From NCBI GenBank assembly GCA_031841125.1, contig CM063109.1, positions 32,554,038 through 32,618,037 of the forward strand: DNA of 64,000 bases. The letters run 5' to 3'. A program made the position numbers and the translations under genes. This document shows positions 1 through 11,521 of this stretch, piece by piece (within the stretch, counting starts at the first letter, position 1; every line of letters begins with the position of its first letter). The notes beneath the pieces were generated by a model. The model searched no databases. It had not been told where the DNA came from and saw only the letters and a list, made by a program, of their open reading frames with translations. This DNA comes from Acanthococcus lagerstroemiae. Taxonomy: Eukaryota > Arthropoda > Insecta > Hemiptera > Eriococcidae.

Positions 1-135
1 CAGAGTTGGAAAAATGTAACAAGTCAAAGGTTTTTTTTTTTTTGCTTTGGTACTTGGGAATTTTGAGTTGAGTCAGTTGGGACTTTCATAATTCGCCCCC
101 CCCCCCGGAAAAATTCTTCGGTACCTACGTCCCTG
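1..135. mobile_element. Family-1 MITE, partial (cut by window edge)
   Basis: Text matches the fuller copies at 22856-23217, 27449-27759 and 59660-59964: blocks containing AACTTGTTGGATTTTTCCAA-like words, a TTGAGTTGAGTCAGTTGGGA block, a homopolymer C/G run and the terminus CGGTACSTACGTCCCTG. Only one end is inside the window. Confidence 0.75.
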
Positions 136-1239
136 TGTAAAACTACCCCGTGAATTGGACCCTGTAAATTGACTCCTACCTTGAATTTCAATCTTTATCA
201 TTCCCCTTCCCCCTTTTTTTGAGACTCCAGGGTCGTTAACCCACCTTGGGAAATCAAGTTATCTTAATTTTGATCTATATTGACTAAACTTTTGAAATCT
301 GAGAAAATAAATTTTTAACGCAATTAAGGACTGAGAAAAAAGTCAATCGATGTACAAGAGGGGGGGGGGGTCCTGTGCAAAATTCGGATGGTCGAGAATA
401 AGGGCCATCTCTCGGCATTTACAGTGTCATAAGCAATATTTTCAATTCGGACATCAGCGGTTTTCATAGTGTCTGAAAAGTACCCCAGAGAGGTCGAATT
501 TTATCCCTTTTTTGGACAAGTTTTCTCCCATTCATTTCACTATTGTATTATTTTGCAACCTTGCGTAGATCATTAGAAAATCTTCCTTCAGTTGGATTAC
601 ATTTACTAATGAGTGAAAAAAAAAAACAGTGAACTTAAGCATTGATAATTTTACAAAATCAAAACCAACTCCTCAGTATTTGGTACGTACTCTCTATCAA
701 CAACAATTTCTTCCATTTCAGACTAAATCCCCCTCAATCAATCTTTACCGTCGAACTCACAGCAATCTATTTCTGACTTATAGCACTCCTAAACTTTTTC
801 TGCCTGGCTTCCTTCATTCTTCTCTTTGCAGACTCCCTCAGCTCACTGCCATCCACTTAGTACCTCTATCTCTCGAACACCAATGCCCAGCGCATTCACA
901 TCTTACGTCACTCGTTATCCTCCGAAAAAATCACTCTTTCTTTTCTCCTAGCTTCCCGAGTACGCTGAAATCCAGGACAGCTAATTGGTGGGTGCTGCTG
1001 CCAGGAACCCTCATCTCAACTGTCGATATCCTCTAATTACTCTTTCGACACAAAGTGCCTTCTCCAAAATATGATCACCACACAGTGGCAGGGAAATGGT
1101 CCTTATTCCCCTCAAATTTCCTTCCTATTAAACTGTGACTGTCCCCCTCTGTAATTTATTTTCTTTCCGCAGAATTTTATCTATCCTCAATCGCCTGAGA
1201 TTAGGTTGACCCATTCTGTCCTCCTGTCGGGCTTAGAAC
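136..1239. other. No gene seen
   Basis: AT-rich non-coding stretch. A 135-codon open frame (629-1036) has low-complexity Leu/Ser/Pro text and no recognisable domain, so I do not call it. A poly-G run lies near 361-370. Confidence 0.6.
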
Positions 1240-1458
1240 CTACCTCTGTTCTTTTTGTCGCTTCGAAAACGCACTCACAATATCCCAATTACTTTTATCC
1301 TGCCCGGCTTTTCCGATCCTCTTTGTAACTTCTGATGCAGTCAGTCCATTCATATCCAGTCTGCGATCCGCCTTTTTCGTACCTCTTGACGTCCGAAATC
1401 TGTAATCTCTCAAATTATGGGGTACACTGTCCTTAGTATAGCTAGTGAAAAAAAACAA
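1240..1458 (-). pseudogene. Possible LINE C-terminal tail
   Basis: A 72-codon minus-strand frame has a basic stretch followed by MNGLTASEVTKR and DKSNWD. This recalls the post-reverse-transcriptase tail of some non-LTR elements (GLT..E..., then DR..W). No reverse transcriptase motif is adjacent, and the match is short. It could be chance. Confidence 0.25.
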
Positions 1459-2061
1459 CTAATTTTTTACCGAAAAAGGTGAAGTTGGAATGTTGACTTT
1501 CGCGAGTGAAATATTGTCGATTGACGTCACTAAATTGTGTGACAGGAACGCCTGGTAATTTTTTTTGTCGGTAAGAGAGATTGTTATGAAAACTCAAACG
1601 AAACCAATGAAGTATTCAGTGGTTGAGAATTACCTTCACAAATCGACTGGCCGGTTATTACCTTACCATAAAGTGGATAAAAAAATATTTAAATTAAATA
1701 TTTTTAAGTTTATTAAATATATAATTATAATTAAGGAAGGAATTTTTAAAATGAAGTTTAATAAAAATAAATTTATTCAATTAATATTTTTATTTAAAGA
1801 TTTTATTCAGAAAAAAAAAAAATGGGAAGAATCCTAATTTAATTCATAAAGTAAAAATAATAAAAAATTTATTTGGGGCTACTTTGAACGTTGGGCGCTA
1901 CTTTGAACAGAGCACTTTTCACTTTGGCGTATGCTGATTGTGAAGCTATGAATTATTTTTCCGCGTTTCTTCGACACCAGACAACTAGACACTTGAAGGA
2001 AGAGTCCTTATCCGTTATCTGGGAATGTTTGTGGAATGTGCGTTGTAGAACTTTATCGTGA
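1459..2061. other. AT-rich spacer
   Basis: Very AT-rich between 1675 and 1870. The 90-codon frame there is Lys/Ile/Phe-rich low complexity and is not called. Nothing else recognised. Confidence 0.6.
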
Positions 2062-2262
2062 TTTGGCTTTTGCGTGGGTAAAGTAGCACTTTAACAGTAG
2101 GTATTTAGAAAAAGTAGATTACTATACAAGAGGGTAAAGTGAGCTTTTGACAACAAGTGCAGAGTTTGTGAAACGAGCTAAAGGCGAGTTGTGCAATGGC
2201 ACGAGTATGTCAATGGGAACGTGTCCTCTTGTATTGTAAGTTATTTTTCTAAATACCTCACA
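2062..2262. repeat. Short hairpin related to the 2.5-3.2 kb palindrome
   Basis: 2062-2112 (TTTTGCGTGGGTAAAGTAGC through the TATTTAGAAAAA block) repeats the inner part of the left arm of the next palindrome (2803-2849). In addition 2099-2134 is the inverted complement of 2224-2258, giving a hairpin with a loop of about 90 nt. Probably a related, diverged foldback element. Confidence 0.65.
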
Positions 2263-2509
2263 CTGTATGACAACAGAAATAAAACTGCTAAATTGATTTT
2301 CCACGCATACATCAAAAATGCGTTTTATGATTGTATTAGTAAATTCTGATAAGAGCACGCGATTGATTCGCTGCAAATATTTCAAAACGATCGATGAAAA
2401 AATTTTATCCTACAACTTAAAAATATGTACAAGTTGCATTTTTTTTAGTTATGAGAAGATTGAACCTACCGCAATCACATTCACGAATTTTTTTCGTTAA
2501 GATAGGCGA

Positions 2510-3200
2510 TCTGCGTTCCCCGTACCTCCGTACATGTGTTGTTTGTTGTTACTTGTTAGTGTGCGTACGTGTGTATGTAGTGTCACGAGTGCTTTCTACA
2601 TTGATTTCATTCTACATTTCAGTTACGTTTTATCTATCAGTTGTTATGTTAAGGGGAAAAATGACCTTAAACATGACTACGGATAGGTCTTCCTTCCTGA
2701 CATTATTTCCAACTACCACGAATAAGAAAAGATTATCTAACTCAGCGCCATCATTACTACCCACTATAAAACACATGCTGTTAAAACGAAACTTTACCCA
2801 CAGTTTTGCGTGGGTAAAGTAGCACTTCATCAGGAGGTATTTAGAAAAATAATAAAACACTTTTTCTAAATACCTCCTGTTAAAGTGCTACTTTACCCAC
2901 GCAAAGCTGTGGGTAAAGTTGCGTTTTAACAGCATGTGTTTTATAGTGTGTAATAGAGATGGCACAGAGTCAGATAGCTTTTTCTTATTCGTGGTCGTTG
3001 GAAATAATGTCAGGAAGAAAGACCTATCCATAGTCATGTTTAAGGTCCTTTTTCCCCTTAACATAAGAACTGATAGATGAAACGTAACTGAAATGTAGAA
3101 TGAAATTAATGTAGAAAGCGCTCGTGACACTACATACACACTTACTCACACTAACAAGTAACAACGAACAACACATGTACGGAGGTATGGGGAACGCAGA
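2510..3200. repeat. 691-bp near-perfect palindrome (foldback element)
   Basis: Left arm 2510-2849 and right arm 2861-3200 are reverse complements with only scattered mismatches. The arms are equal in length (340 bp) around an 11-bp spacer (2850-2860). Ends read TCTGCGTTCCCC on both outer sides. Each arm also contains a smaller inverted pair around GTGGGTAAAGT. The open frames here are mirror images of each other and have no recognisable domain. No clear target duplication was found. Confidence 0.9.
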
Positions 3201-3547
3201 TTGGGATTTAAACCTGCACTGGAGTGCGCTGCAAAATTACCTGCGCGGGTGTTAGCGGGCGAAAAATGAGTGAGTGATCATGTTTAAATTTCAAATAGAA
3301 ACACTGCTATCTTCAGTGAGGTAAAAAACTGAGTAAAAATTATTCTGCCAGTAGAACTGATTATAATTTAATTTTTTGGTGATGATGCAGTTGAATTTAG
3401 GACAAATTTTCTTTGAAAGTGAATTTCTAATCGACTTAATGATAGTTGAAGTTTGCTACACGCTTACGGTAAATCATACGTGATCACTCACACATATTAT
3501 GCAGGGCTGCCAACACTTGAAACTCCAAGTTTAAATTCCAGTGGTCT
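3201..3547. other. No feature seen
   Basis: AT-rich sequence without recognisable coding or repeat structure. Confidence 0.5.
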
Positions 3548-3555
3548 GTCTCAAC

Positions 3556-3997
3556 TAGTGATCCCGACTTTTAATCGATTAATCGATCATCGATAAAATC
3601 GGTCAGAAAAATTGATTTTCTCCGATTTTACAATTACCGATTACGATTAAAGGATCAAGTAATAATCGGAAAATCGATTTTTGTTGACTGTGTTTATAAT
3701 ACACGAAACACGGATAGCGATGCAACTTGTTGTCCCGTTCATTATCGTTTGTTCGTTCATATTGCAAGTACTTTATAATGTGCAATGATCAATTCCTTTA
3801 TTGGTTATCATTGTTCGTTTTTTCTCATTACATTACATAATGTATATGGAATAAACTAATAAAATATTTTGTTCTTCAGTTTTCAACAAAAATCAAAATC
3901 GATTTTTTAAATAACGATTTTTAGTTTGATCAATTTTTGAAAAACTGATTAAAATCGATTAAAATTGATCGAATATTTTGAGAAATCGGAATCACTA
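3556..3997. mobile_element. hAT-type non-autonomous element (442 bp)
   Basis: Inverted ends TAGTGATCCCGA (left) and TAGTGATTCCGA (right, complement). Flanks are GTCTCAAC (3548-3555) and GTCTCAGC (3998-4005), an 8-bp duplication with one mismatch, typical of hAT elements. The interior is dense in ATCGAT/AATCGATT words near both ends. No transposase. Confidence 0.8.
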
Positions 3998-4029
3998 GTC
4001 TCAGCGAAAAAAAATCGGATCGAAAATCC

Positions 4030-4760
4030 CATCGAATTTCCATTTCGCGAATTACATCACCCACTGCGCTCTATACGTCCTCGGAAAGCAAACCAAATGG
4101 CGCGATAATACAGACCGGATATTTATAGTAAATATTTTTACTCACTTTTAGTATAATCTTGCCGGCGTTCAAGATCGTCACGAAAAACCACTCAATTCGT
4201 TTGGCCATTTGAGCATCGAGATCCTTTCTTCGCTTTTTTGTTGATTAATTATTCGAAATCATGTTATACTCCGATCCCTGCAGCAGATATTGCCAGTGTA
4301 AAGTAAAAAGTCAACCAGGCGCATCGTGTGTAATCGCGAGCACTGACGTTAGTCGTAAAATGATTGTTACGTGAATACCTTTCAAAATGATAAATCCCGC
4401 TGACGTATTTTTCAAGTCATCAACAATTCGTGGTGCGCTTTTTTTAGACCGTATTTTCAAAATATGTGTGTGCGCGCGGCCGAGTGTCGATAAAATAAAT
4501 TTGAAAATCCGGAGCAGGCTTTTCGGTTGCGATGCCGCGCCGATAAGCGCCGACCGTATTTCATTCGGTGGCTTTTCAATGTCACGTGAGATGAAAAGTC
4601 CGAGGTGATATCGTCGTCATTTTCTCATTCATGATTTTCCTTTCAGCGATGAAAAACCTGCTCGCCGCCCTCATTATTTATTCGGCGATATGAACGTCGC
4701 CAGCTTCCGCGTTTTCTTTTCAGAATTCGCGCCACTGTTTTTCCCATCGGTGTATTCAGA
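4030..4760. promoter_or_regulatory. CpG-rich single-copy-looking island, candidate cis-regulatory DNA
   Basis: CpG dinucleotides are far more frequent than in flanking repeats. No poly-G MITE signatures and no coherent ORF. Contains a perfect CACGTG E-box at 4583-4588 and TGACGT/GACGTC-like words. Regulatory role is inference from composition only. Confidence 0.35.
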
Positions 4761-5292
4761 GTGGCTCATCGTGGACCTCTAGAATGGGCTGAACGGGGGC
4801 TGAATTAATGACCCCCTTGGAGACGTCAAAAGACATTTCTGTGCATATTTTCTCAATTTCAAACATGTAAATAGTATAAGCGTCACTTCATACCATTTTT
4901 GGTCCTCTTGATTTTACGAGCTTTCTCTCCAAGCTTACCGATCCTAGAGTCCACCAAATGCAATATTAAGAAACTATTTCGAGACATGACATTTAATTGG
5001 CTAAACTCGCTGTATCGTGAGTAAAAAAGGTCATTGTCTTCTGCCCCACTTTCAGTGGTTGTCCCAAGGTTTCTTCAATGATGCGCTTAATTTGTGTTGG
5101 ACCGTTTCATCTTCGTTTACTTCACTTGATGACGAAGTGCGGGTCAATCACGTACAGGGATTTACCCGAGGGGAAATCCCTCCTGACACTTTGATCAGGC
5201 AACAAAATTTAGCTTTTTTTTTTGCACCAGCTGCACTGAGGACTATATGCCGTATAATTTGTGGAATTGAAAAGGAGATGAACTGGATGTGA
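4761..5292. other. No gene seen
   Basis: Moderately AT-rich. The 91-codon frame at 5017-5292 has no recognisable motif and is not called. Confidence 0.5.
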
Positions 5293-5300
5293 GGAGACTC

Positions 5301-5856
5301 TAGTGATGGGTAAGTTGGATCTTCTATAAAACCAGGTCTGTCTACTCCTGGTTTTTACAGAAACCTGGTTTTCCACTCTGCTCTCTGCTCCCAAACTGCT
5401 CCGAGCATACTCCAAGCGTACAAAATGCAGCACCTTATAATTTTTTGATCAGTGTTCGCTGTTTAGTGGTTTCTAGGAACAGGAACTAAGTTGGTGCAAA
5501 TTGTGTGGCGTTGCGATTCATGAGAAATGAAGAACATAAAAACTCTTTTCACTCTATTGCTGTGTTAATTTGAAATTTCAGTCATTTTTTTCAATCAAAT
5601 TAATCTATTTTGAATACGATATCCTGAATCCTGATTAGTGATGGGTGAATTTCCGCATCGAAGTTGAGTACTGAAAACGATTCTCTCGATTCACTATTAC
5701 GAAGAAGAAAAAAAAACATTCCAAAGAATTTTGGAGTATTTTGAGCAGAAAGGAGCAGAGAGCAGCTTCGATCCGTAGAGAGTAATTTCTCGAACTTGCT
5801 CTTTTTGAAAACCAGGTCCGTCAAATCAGACTACTCCGGAGCAGACCATCCCTGGT
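5301..5856. mobile_element. hAT-type non-autonomous element(s), 556 bp
   Basis: Left end TAGTGATGGG; right end reads ACCAGGGATGGT on the complement. Flanks GGAGACTC (5293-5300) and GGAGACTG (5857-5864) form an 8-bp duplication with one mismatch. AAACCAGGTC and a TGCTCTCTGCTCC block are inverted between the halves (about 5380-5410 and 5735-5775). A second TAGTGATGGGT word at 5636 suggests two related units may be joined. Confidence 0.7.
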
Positions 5857-6076
5857 GGAGACTGAGGACATACGAGGTCGGATAGTGAGATAAGAAGCTC
5901 TAGTCAGTTACAACAAGGATCAGAAGCTGAGCAAGATAAAAGTAAGTGGGAGGCGTCCCTTAAGTTGCGGGTAAAGGAACGGCCTCAAGTCTATTAGAGG
6001 TTAGCTGCGAATAGGTCATTCGAACAAACACACAGCGGTGGGCAATTCAGCGGCAGAGATAACAGAGTGGGATGGA

Positions 6077-6239
6077 CAGTGGCGTAGCTAGGGGCTTCCC
6101 AACGGGCGGCACAATAAGGTTTTCTAGGAAGAAAAAGTCGAAAATTGCGGTATTTTATAAAAATCGCCGATATTAGAGGACTATATAAAAATATTTGGGG
6201 GCGGCACATTCCCCCCGTGCCACCCGACGCTACGCCACT
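6077..6239. mobile_element. Family-2 MITE (GGCGTAGC type), 163 bp
   Basis: Inverted ends CAGTGGCGTAGC / GCTACGCCACT. Perfect 8-bp duplication GGGATGGA at 6069-6076 and 6240-6247. The same family occurs at 54961-55122, and a fragment lies near 19872. The 8-bp duplication suggests mobilisation by hAT transposase. Confidence 0.85.
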
Positions 6240-6247
6240 GGGATGGA

Positions 6248-6760
6248 CTAGCCTTGGGAAAGTTAGCCATTAAATTCTAAGAGTCACTGGGTCATGGAAA
6301 GGTCATGAATCTCACAAATTTGTATTTGGTAGACACCCTGTATTGTATTTTCGTTGAATGAATTTCTCCTTCCTTAGAATTTTGTTACTTGAAGTCCTTG
6401 ATTGTTCTATAAAAAGAGAAATTTCAGCTCTAAAAAGGGAGTAGGGAACATCTTAGAATTCCATTCAAATTCGCCTAAACAAATGTCTAGGGGAGTTTAT
6501 CCACCTCCTCCCTCCTCCTCTCTCAGCTCTGTCCCCTGCATATGCAGTCACGATTAGACATTTGATGCATCTATTTTGTTCATCGAGTGTTGTATCAGAC
6601 TAAATTATCTTTCCAACGACACTGGGATCATATCCCACCAACTAACAAACTAAAATCCATAACACCTTGAAAACATCCAACCAAAAGTCGAGAAAAGACG
6701 AAGTAATATTTTTCAGACTACGAGCTGGACACTCCGCCCTTACTCATCGCTATATCCTGA

Positions 6761-6764
<4 letters not shown>
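6248..6764. other. No gene seen
   Basis: Non-coding, AT-rich. Nothing recognised up to the TC microsatellite. Confidence 0.5.

Positions 6765-6809
<45 letters not shown>
6765..6809. repeat. (TC)n microsatellite
   Basis: About 22 uninterrupted TC units followed by impure TTTC/TCTC. Confidence 0.97.
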
Positions 6810-6815
<6 letters not shown>

Positions 6816-6834
6816 CTCTTTCTCTCCCCTCCCC

Positions 6835-7195
6835 TTCTCCATAACTTTGCGTCAGTCAAAGACTAACCACGACAATGGACTGAAAACTTTGGTACCAGAA
6901 ATTTACGCCACCCTTTGTGGAAATGTGAAGTCACAGACGGCAAAATAAACTAATTAACATACACTTCCAATCTTTCTGAATAATAATACCTCTTTACTCG
7001 GAAAAAAAAAACCCAGTTTGCAGCAAAAATGTAGAAAAAATATAACAGGTATTCAGATAAGACACTAACATCCACGACGTTGGACACCTTTTTATGCTTT
7101 TGCCATTCAAAAGATGGTAACTGTCCAGTCTGATTAACTGGATTAGTGCAATTTGTTGCGGATGTTATTGTATAACTCAAAATACCCCACTCCCC
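6835..7195. repeat. Dispersed repeat R2, copy 1
   Basis: Shares ordered blocks with 60350-60690: GTCAAAGACT, GACAATGGACT, GGAAATGTGA, CTTCTGAATAATAA and TTATTGTRTAAC. The two copies lie in the same orientation about 53 kb apart. Element type unknown. Confidence 0.7.
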
Positions 7196-7859
7196 CCGCG
7201 CAAAAATTAAAAAAAAGCGAAAGATAGGGTTCAAAACTTGCTGGTAAGAAAAGATTCTCGGTTTCTGGGGAATCACCCACTTGTTATCCAGATATGACCC
7301 GAAAATTTGAAGCAACATAAAAACTTTTTGGGAAGTGTATCGAGAGCTTCAGGTTTGAACTATGACAGAAAAGTTGAATGCTCGAAGTCCAGGGGCTGAA
7401 TTTCAGTAATTTTGCTGGGGGGTTGGATTTTATCGGTTACAAAACTGATTTCTTAATTTTTTTCTGCGCTGGTCCATAGGGTTGGAGGAGGAGGGGGCAA
7501 ATAGGGTCACCTTCCCCCCCCCCCGGTTTAGAAAGGACAAGACCTTTTTTCTGCTTCTTTTCGGATTCTTAGGCGTGAAATTTGCAATTCCACCCCAAGC
7601 TGCCACTCTTGAGGGTTACGCTTCAGGCCTGCTGTAGGACAAGGGAGCTGAAACGTAATCTTAACTGCCCAAGGTTTAGGAGGGGATAAATGCTTCTGTG
7701 TACCTCCGGATCCCACTACGGTTTAGTTACACAGCCCACTTTCTAAGATTAGAAAATTTGCGAGCACTCATACCCGTACTAATTTAACCAATAATAAAGG
7801 CTGTAATCGTACGGTTGTAGGAATATATCACACCCCTCCCCGTTTTTCCATCCCACGGC
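7196..7859. other. No gene seen
   Basis: Contains a C-run near 7513-7525 and G-rich patches. The minus frame 7528-7716 has no motif. Confidence 0.5.
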
Positions 7860-8460
7860 CAGTACAAAGGCGGCACCTTTACGAAACGAAATTACCAGGA
7901 CCGCAAAAAGCGCACCGACGCACCGCAATCAGCTTTTCGCAATTAACCGGTACATAAAGTTTAATCTCGTACCAAAGACAAACGTTAGCAGAAAAAAGCT
8001 TTTTGGTATCCATTTATAGTCTGCGCTCGGCGTGCCCGAGCTATAAAATTGGCTGATTATCGGCTACGAAAATACGAGCTTTTCGATTTAAGAAAACCGA
8101 GACCCGAGTACCAAGATTTTCTTACCGTTTCCTCGTCCGCTGAATTGCAAATCAACCGATACTCGTTCGCACGACGCCCGAAATCGGAAATCTCGCGAAA
8201 ATGCGACCGAAATGCAAACAATCGTATGTACTGTGTACTAGGGCTGCGCTTTCTCACCCATCATCCCTCGTGCTCGTGCTCCGTGGGCACGATATCGTCG
8301 ATCTCTACCCGGCACGTGATGAATCTCCGCCCTCGATTACGGCCCAACCAATGGTCGCCGGACTCGTCAACCGAACCCTTCGAACCAAATTGAAAATCAG
8401 CTAACGTTTTTCAATTTTCCTGCACTTAGATGTATCTTCGACGTTTTCGTGTCCTTGCAA
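7860..8460. promoter_or_regulatory. CpG-rich island, candidate cis-regulatory DNA
   Basis: High CpG content, no transposon signature, and overlapping open frames on both strands that reflect composition rather than coding. Perfect CACGTG E-box at 8313-8318. Function is inferred from composition only. Confidence 0.35.
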
Positions 8461-9196
8461 AAGCATCGAAGGGAAATCATGATTGGTGGAGGGGCATTTC
8501 GGAAATCGTATGACTGGCATTTTTATTTTACAATCGAACTTTAATTAGGGCGAGTAGGAAGGTGATCAGGTTAGAATCCGAGTAGTGCAACCGAAATTAC
8601 AAAACAATCGGGGATAACTTTATTTTGCTACGATGCAGTGTACTTTTTTAGTGTACGAGCAGCTACGAAATGGATAAATATAATAATGGACATAACTGCA
8701 AAAAGAGTGAAAAAACTGCCAAAATTTACCGCTTGAGGTGTAAGTCTCATGAGCTATACGGGAGATCTGTCTCTGCTTCATTTGATTTGTCAAGCCAAGT
8801 CAACTTTGTTCATTTGAAGGATATTTTTCTGTTATACTATTCAAATATGAGCTGGATCGAAAATTTCACGGAATATTTACAGTTAACGACCCAAGAAACC
8901 TCTATTTCGTTAGTTTGCTAAATGTGTTCGTATATGTGTAACATTTCATGGCAATGGCCCTTTTCCTGGTCTTCCGTTGACAGAGGGGAAGAATTTGTTT
9001 GATTCCCTAAGAAACTAGTAGACTTTAGCACTTAAAATTCAAGATCTTTCTTGGTTCTTATGGTAATCCGGCATCGCGTTAAGACAATAAAATTATCCGC
9101 TTATGAAATTAATGGGTAAGCAGGATTTGGGGTCGAGGTGTACAAGTACCTAGAATAGCATGACTGAGTTAAAAGAAATTTTGAGAAGCTAGGAAA
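8461..9196. other. No gene seen
   Basis: AT-rich. The 83-codon frame at 8670-8921 has no recognisable domain. Confidence 0.5.
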
Positions 9197-9596
9197 TAGT
9201 CCAGTAGACAGAGCAAAAAAAGTGGGGTTTGCTGGAAAAAATTCCGAAGTTAATGGAACTTTTACAAGTTGTTTGGGGGTGCTGTGGGATGACTCTGTCA
9301 AGTTTTACACCTCGAGGATCCTGTGCTAACTTGAGGAGGACCGAAAAACCTTAAAATTTTCGGACTTTCTTCGATTTTTCGCTCATAACTTCTAAACTAA
9401 GCGGGTTTCAACCAAAACGTTCAGCTTTAAAGTTGTCGAGCATTAAATTTTCTACAATTTTGTATGCATACACTTTTTCTTAAACCTAATATTAACTGAG
9501 TTACAGGCGATCAAAGTTAGAGGAATTTTCTCAAAATGGCAAAAATTGGCCAAAAACGAAGGTTTTGGCCCGCTATTAGTCACCATCAGTTCTATA
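9197..9596. repeat. Left long inverted arm
   Basis: Inverted counterpart of 11522-11918, diverged but alignable by eye along its length. Part of the 9.2-11.9 kb element. Confidence 0.8.
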
Positions 9597-9659
9597 TCGG
9601 TAAGAATACGCGAGACCCATCTACTCCTTAACTTTTGAAAACCCAATACATCATGAATT

Positions 9660-11259
9660 ATTCGCTACACAGAGCTATGAGAGCAATCTGGTGATTGCAA
9701 TCAAAACGCATTTCCCGCGTTGACATTCTTTGATCTTTTTCTAACAGATCGAGTATCTGTTGAAAAGCAGTAAATCGAAGCTGTATAATGCATTCCTTCC
9801 CATCGCCGGTGAAGTAGACTTCGGCGCCAGAAAATGCAATCATTGATGGAGGGTTCCTGCTACATAGGGTGGTTTGGACAAAGTCAAGCAAAGCAACATT
9901 CCAGGTAGTCTGCCAAAACTACGTGGACTACATCAAAAGGCACTTTGGGAGCAATGCCATAGTGGCTTTTGATGGTTATCCTAGTGGGATAAGCTACCAA
10001 AGCACCAAAAGGCAGTAGAACGTTATCGGCTTCCTTGTTGAACCTCTCTACCAAGTTTGTGTTCTCGAAGACTACTTCAGTCAGCACCATCACGCAGGCA
10101 AAATTTCTCTCCAACGACAAAAACAAGATGAATTTCATAACGATGCAGAAGGGTGAACTGCAAGCCAAGGGGATCCAAGTCCAGCAGGCAGTAGAAGATG
10201 CTGATGTGCTGATCGTACAGACTGCTGTCTCAGTTGTCGAGGAGTACGACAGTGTCCTCATTACAGGGAGGGGGGGGGGCATTGATCTTCTGGTGCTGCT
10301 GAATTGCTGAATACTTTGTGGTTTTCAAAGGAAAACGTCTACTTCCAGAAGAGCGAGAAGGGTAACACCCTAACCGTTCTTTATTCTTCCCACTCTTTCA
10401 AACACGGACCACAGGACGTACTCTTCCTGCACGCGATAGTGGGTGCGACACCACCTCAGCACCCCTTGGAACTAGGAAGAAGAAGGTGATACAGACGTAT
10501 CAGAAGAACCCCGGCCTCTCCGAGATGTTGGAGATTTTCAAGGACTTCCAGACAGCTCTAGCTCAAATTGCTGACGTTTGAGAGAAGTTCATGGTGAAAC
10601 TGCATGGAGGGAACATTAAACGTGACAACCTCGATGACCTAAGATAACGCATTTTCACTACTGTCGTGGCAAAGCTGAAATGCTAACTTACCAGACTGCC
10701 ACCAACGAGAGATGCTGCTAAGTACCATTCATTCAGGACATACCAACAAGTCCAGATGTGGATGGGAGGAAGCCAAGGGGACTACGAGAAGTTACCATCT
10801 GCTTGGGGATGGAAAATTACCAAACGAGGTGGGTATTATTATGCTCGTCATCCCAAAGTAGTACCTACTCATTATTATTCACTCTTGTAAAAAGTCACCA
10901 GTGTTAATTGAGTGGTTCATATGTTCACAGGTGTGGTTCCCATCACCACAATAATGGATGCTGCCCCAGAACAGCTGCTCCGCATCGTCAGCTGCAAGTG
11001 CACAACTGGTTGCGCCACCGCTGGCTGCAGCTGTGAAAAGACTGGTCTGTTGTTCTCCGCAGTATGCAAGCACTGCGTGGGCACAGCATGAGAAAACAGT
11101 CCTCAGCTTAACACCAATAAAGTTGATACTGACGACGAGAGTGAGGAAAATTTCCCACTTTCGCTTGCACCAGACATGTCCATGGACCCCGACAACATTG
11201 ACGACGACGATGATGGTGCAGCAGCCTCCAAGCGCTCCAAATTGTTGGTGGCCTCATGA
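9660..11259 (+). pseudogene. Broken ORF of an uncharacterised multicopy invertebrate family; XPG/FEN1-like nuclease fold plus Cys-rich tail
   Basis: Reading across several frameshifts and stops gives, in order: IIDGGFLLHRVVW (from about 9835); YVDYIKRHFGSNAIVAFDGY (near 9930); KFLSNDKNKMNF; EDADVLIVQTAV (near 10195); DLLVLL after a poly-G run that replaces the expected G-D/E-D-T; FLHAIVGCDTTS (near 10430); RDAAKYHSFRTYQQVQMWMG (near 10710); SAWGWKI; then CKCTTGCATAGCSCEK and VCKHC (10998-11080), and an acidic tail ending KRSKLLVAS at 11259. I recall this order from a widespread, unnamed invertebrate protein family. The Asp positions (IIDGG, FDGY, DADVLIV, DTDLLVLL, GCDTT) match the spacing logic of XPG/FEN1-type nucleases; that fold assignment is my inference. 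TAG/TGA/TAA stops and the G-run make this copy non-functional. The related N-terminal part appears at 25.4-27.4 kb. Confidence 0.7.
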
Positions 11260-11521
11260 AGTTTTTAATTGTACATACTACCATTATTCTTATATCAATT
11301 ATAGTCTTTAATTAATTCTTGGTAATTATTCATTGATTTCAAATACCTGATCTATGTTTATTGAGGTTCAAGATTATGGGTTGACAGAAATTTACAGTAA
11401 GGTGATGACCTGCCACTATAACACTGAAATAAGTACACTTCACAAAAACAGGCACTTGGTCAGCTGACCCCCCCCCCCCGTGTTCTAGCATGGCGAAATT
11501 GATGAGTGATTACCATAATTA

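Noticed and set aside
629..1036. 135-codon plus-strand open frame
   Set aside because: Low-complexity text, no motif, no splice or promoter context.
2451..3139. Mirror-image frames in the palindrome
   Set aside because: The two frames are the same text on opposite strands of an inverted repeat; no domain.
9884..10282. 132-codon minus-strand frame
   Set aside because: Antisense shadow of the nuclease-like ORF; the plus-strand reading has the family motifs.
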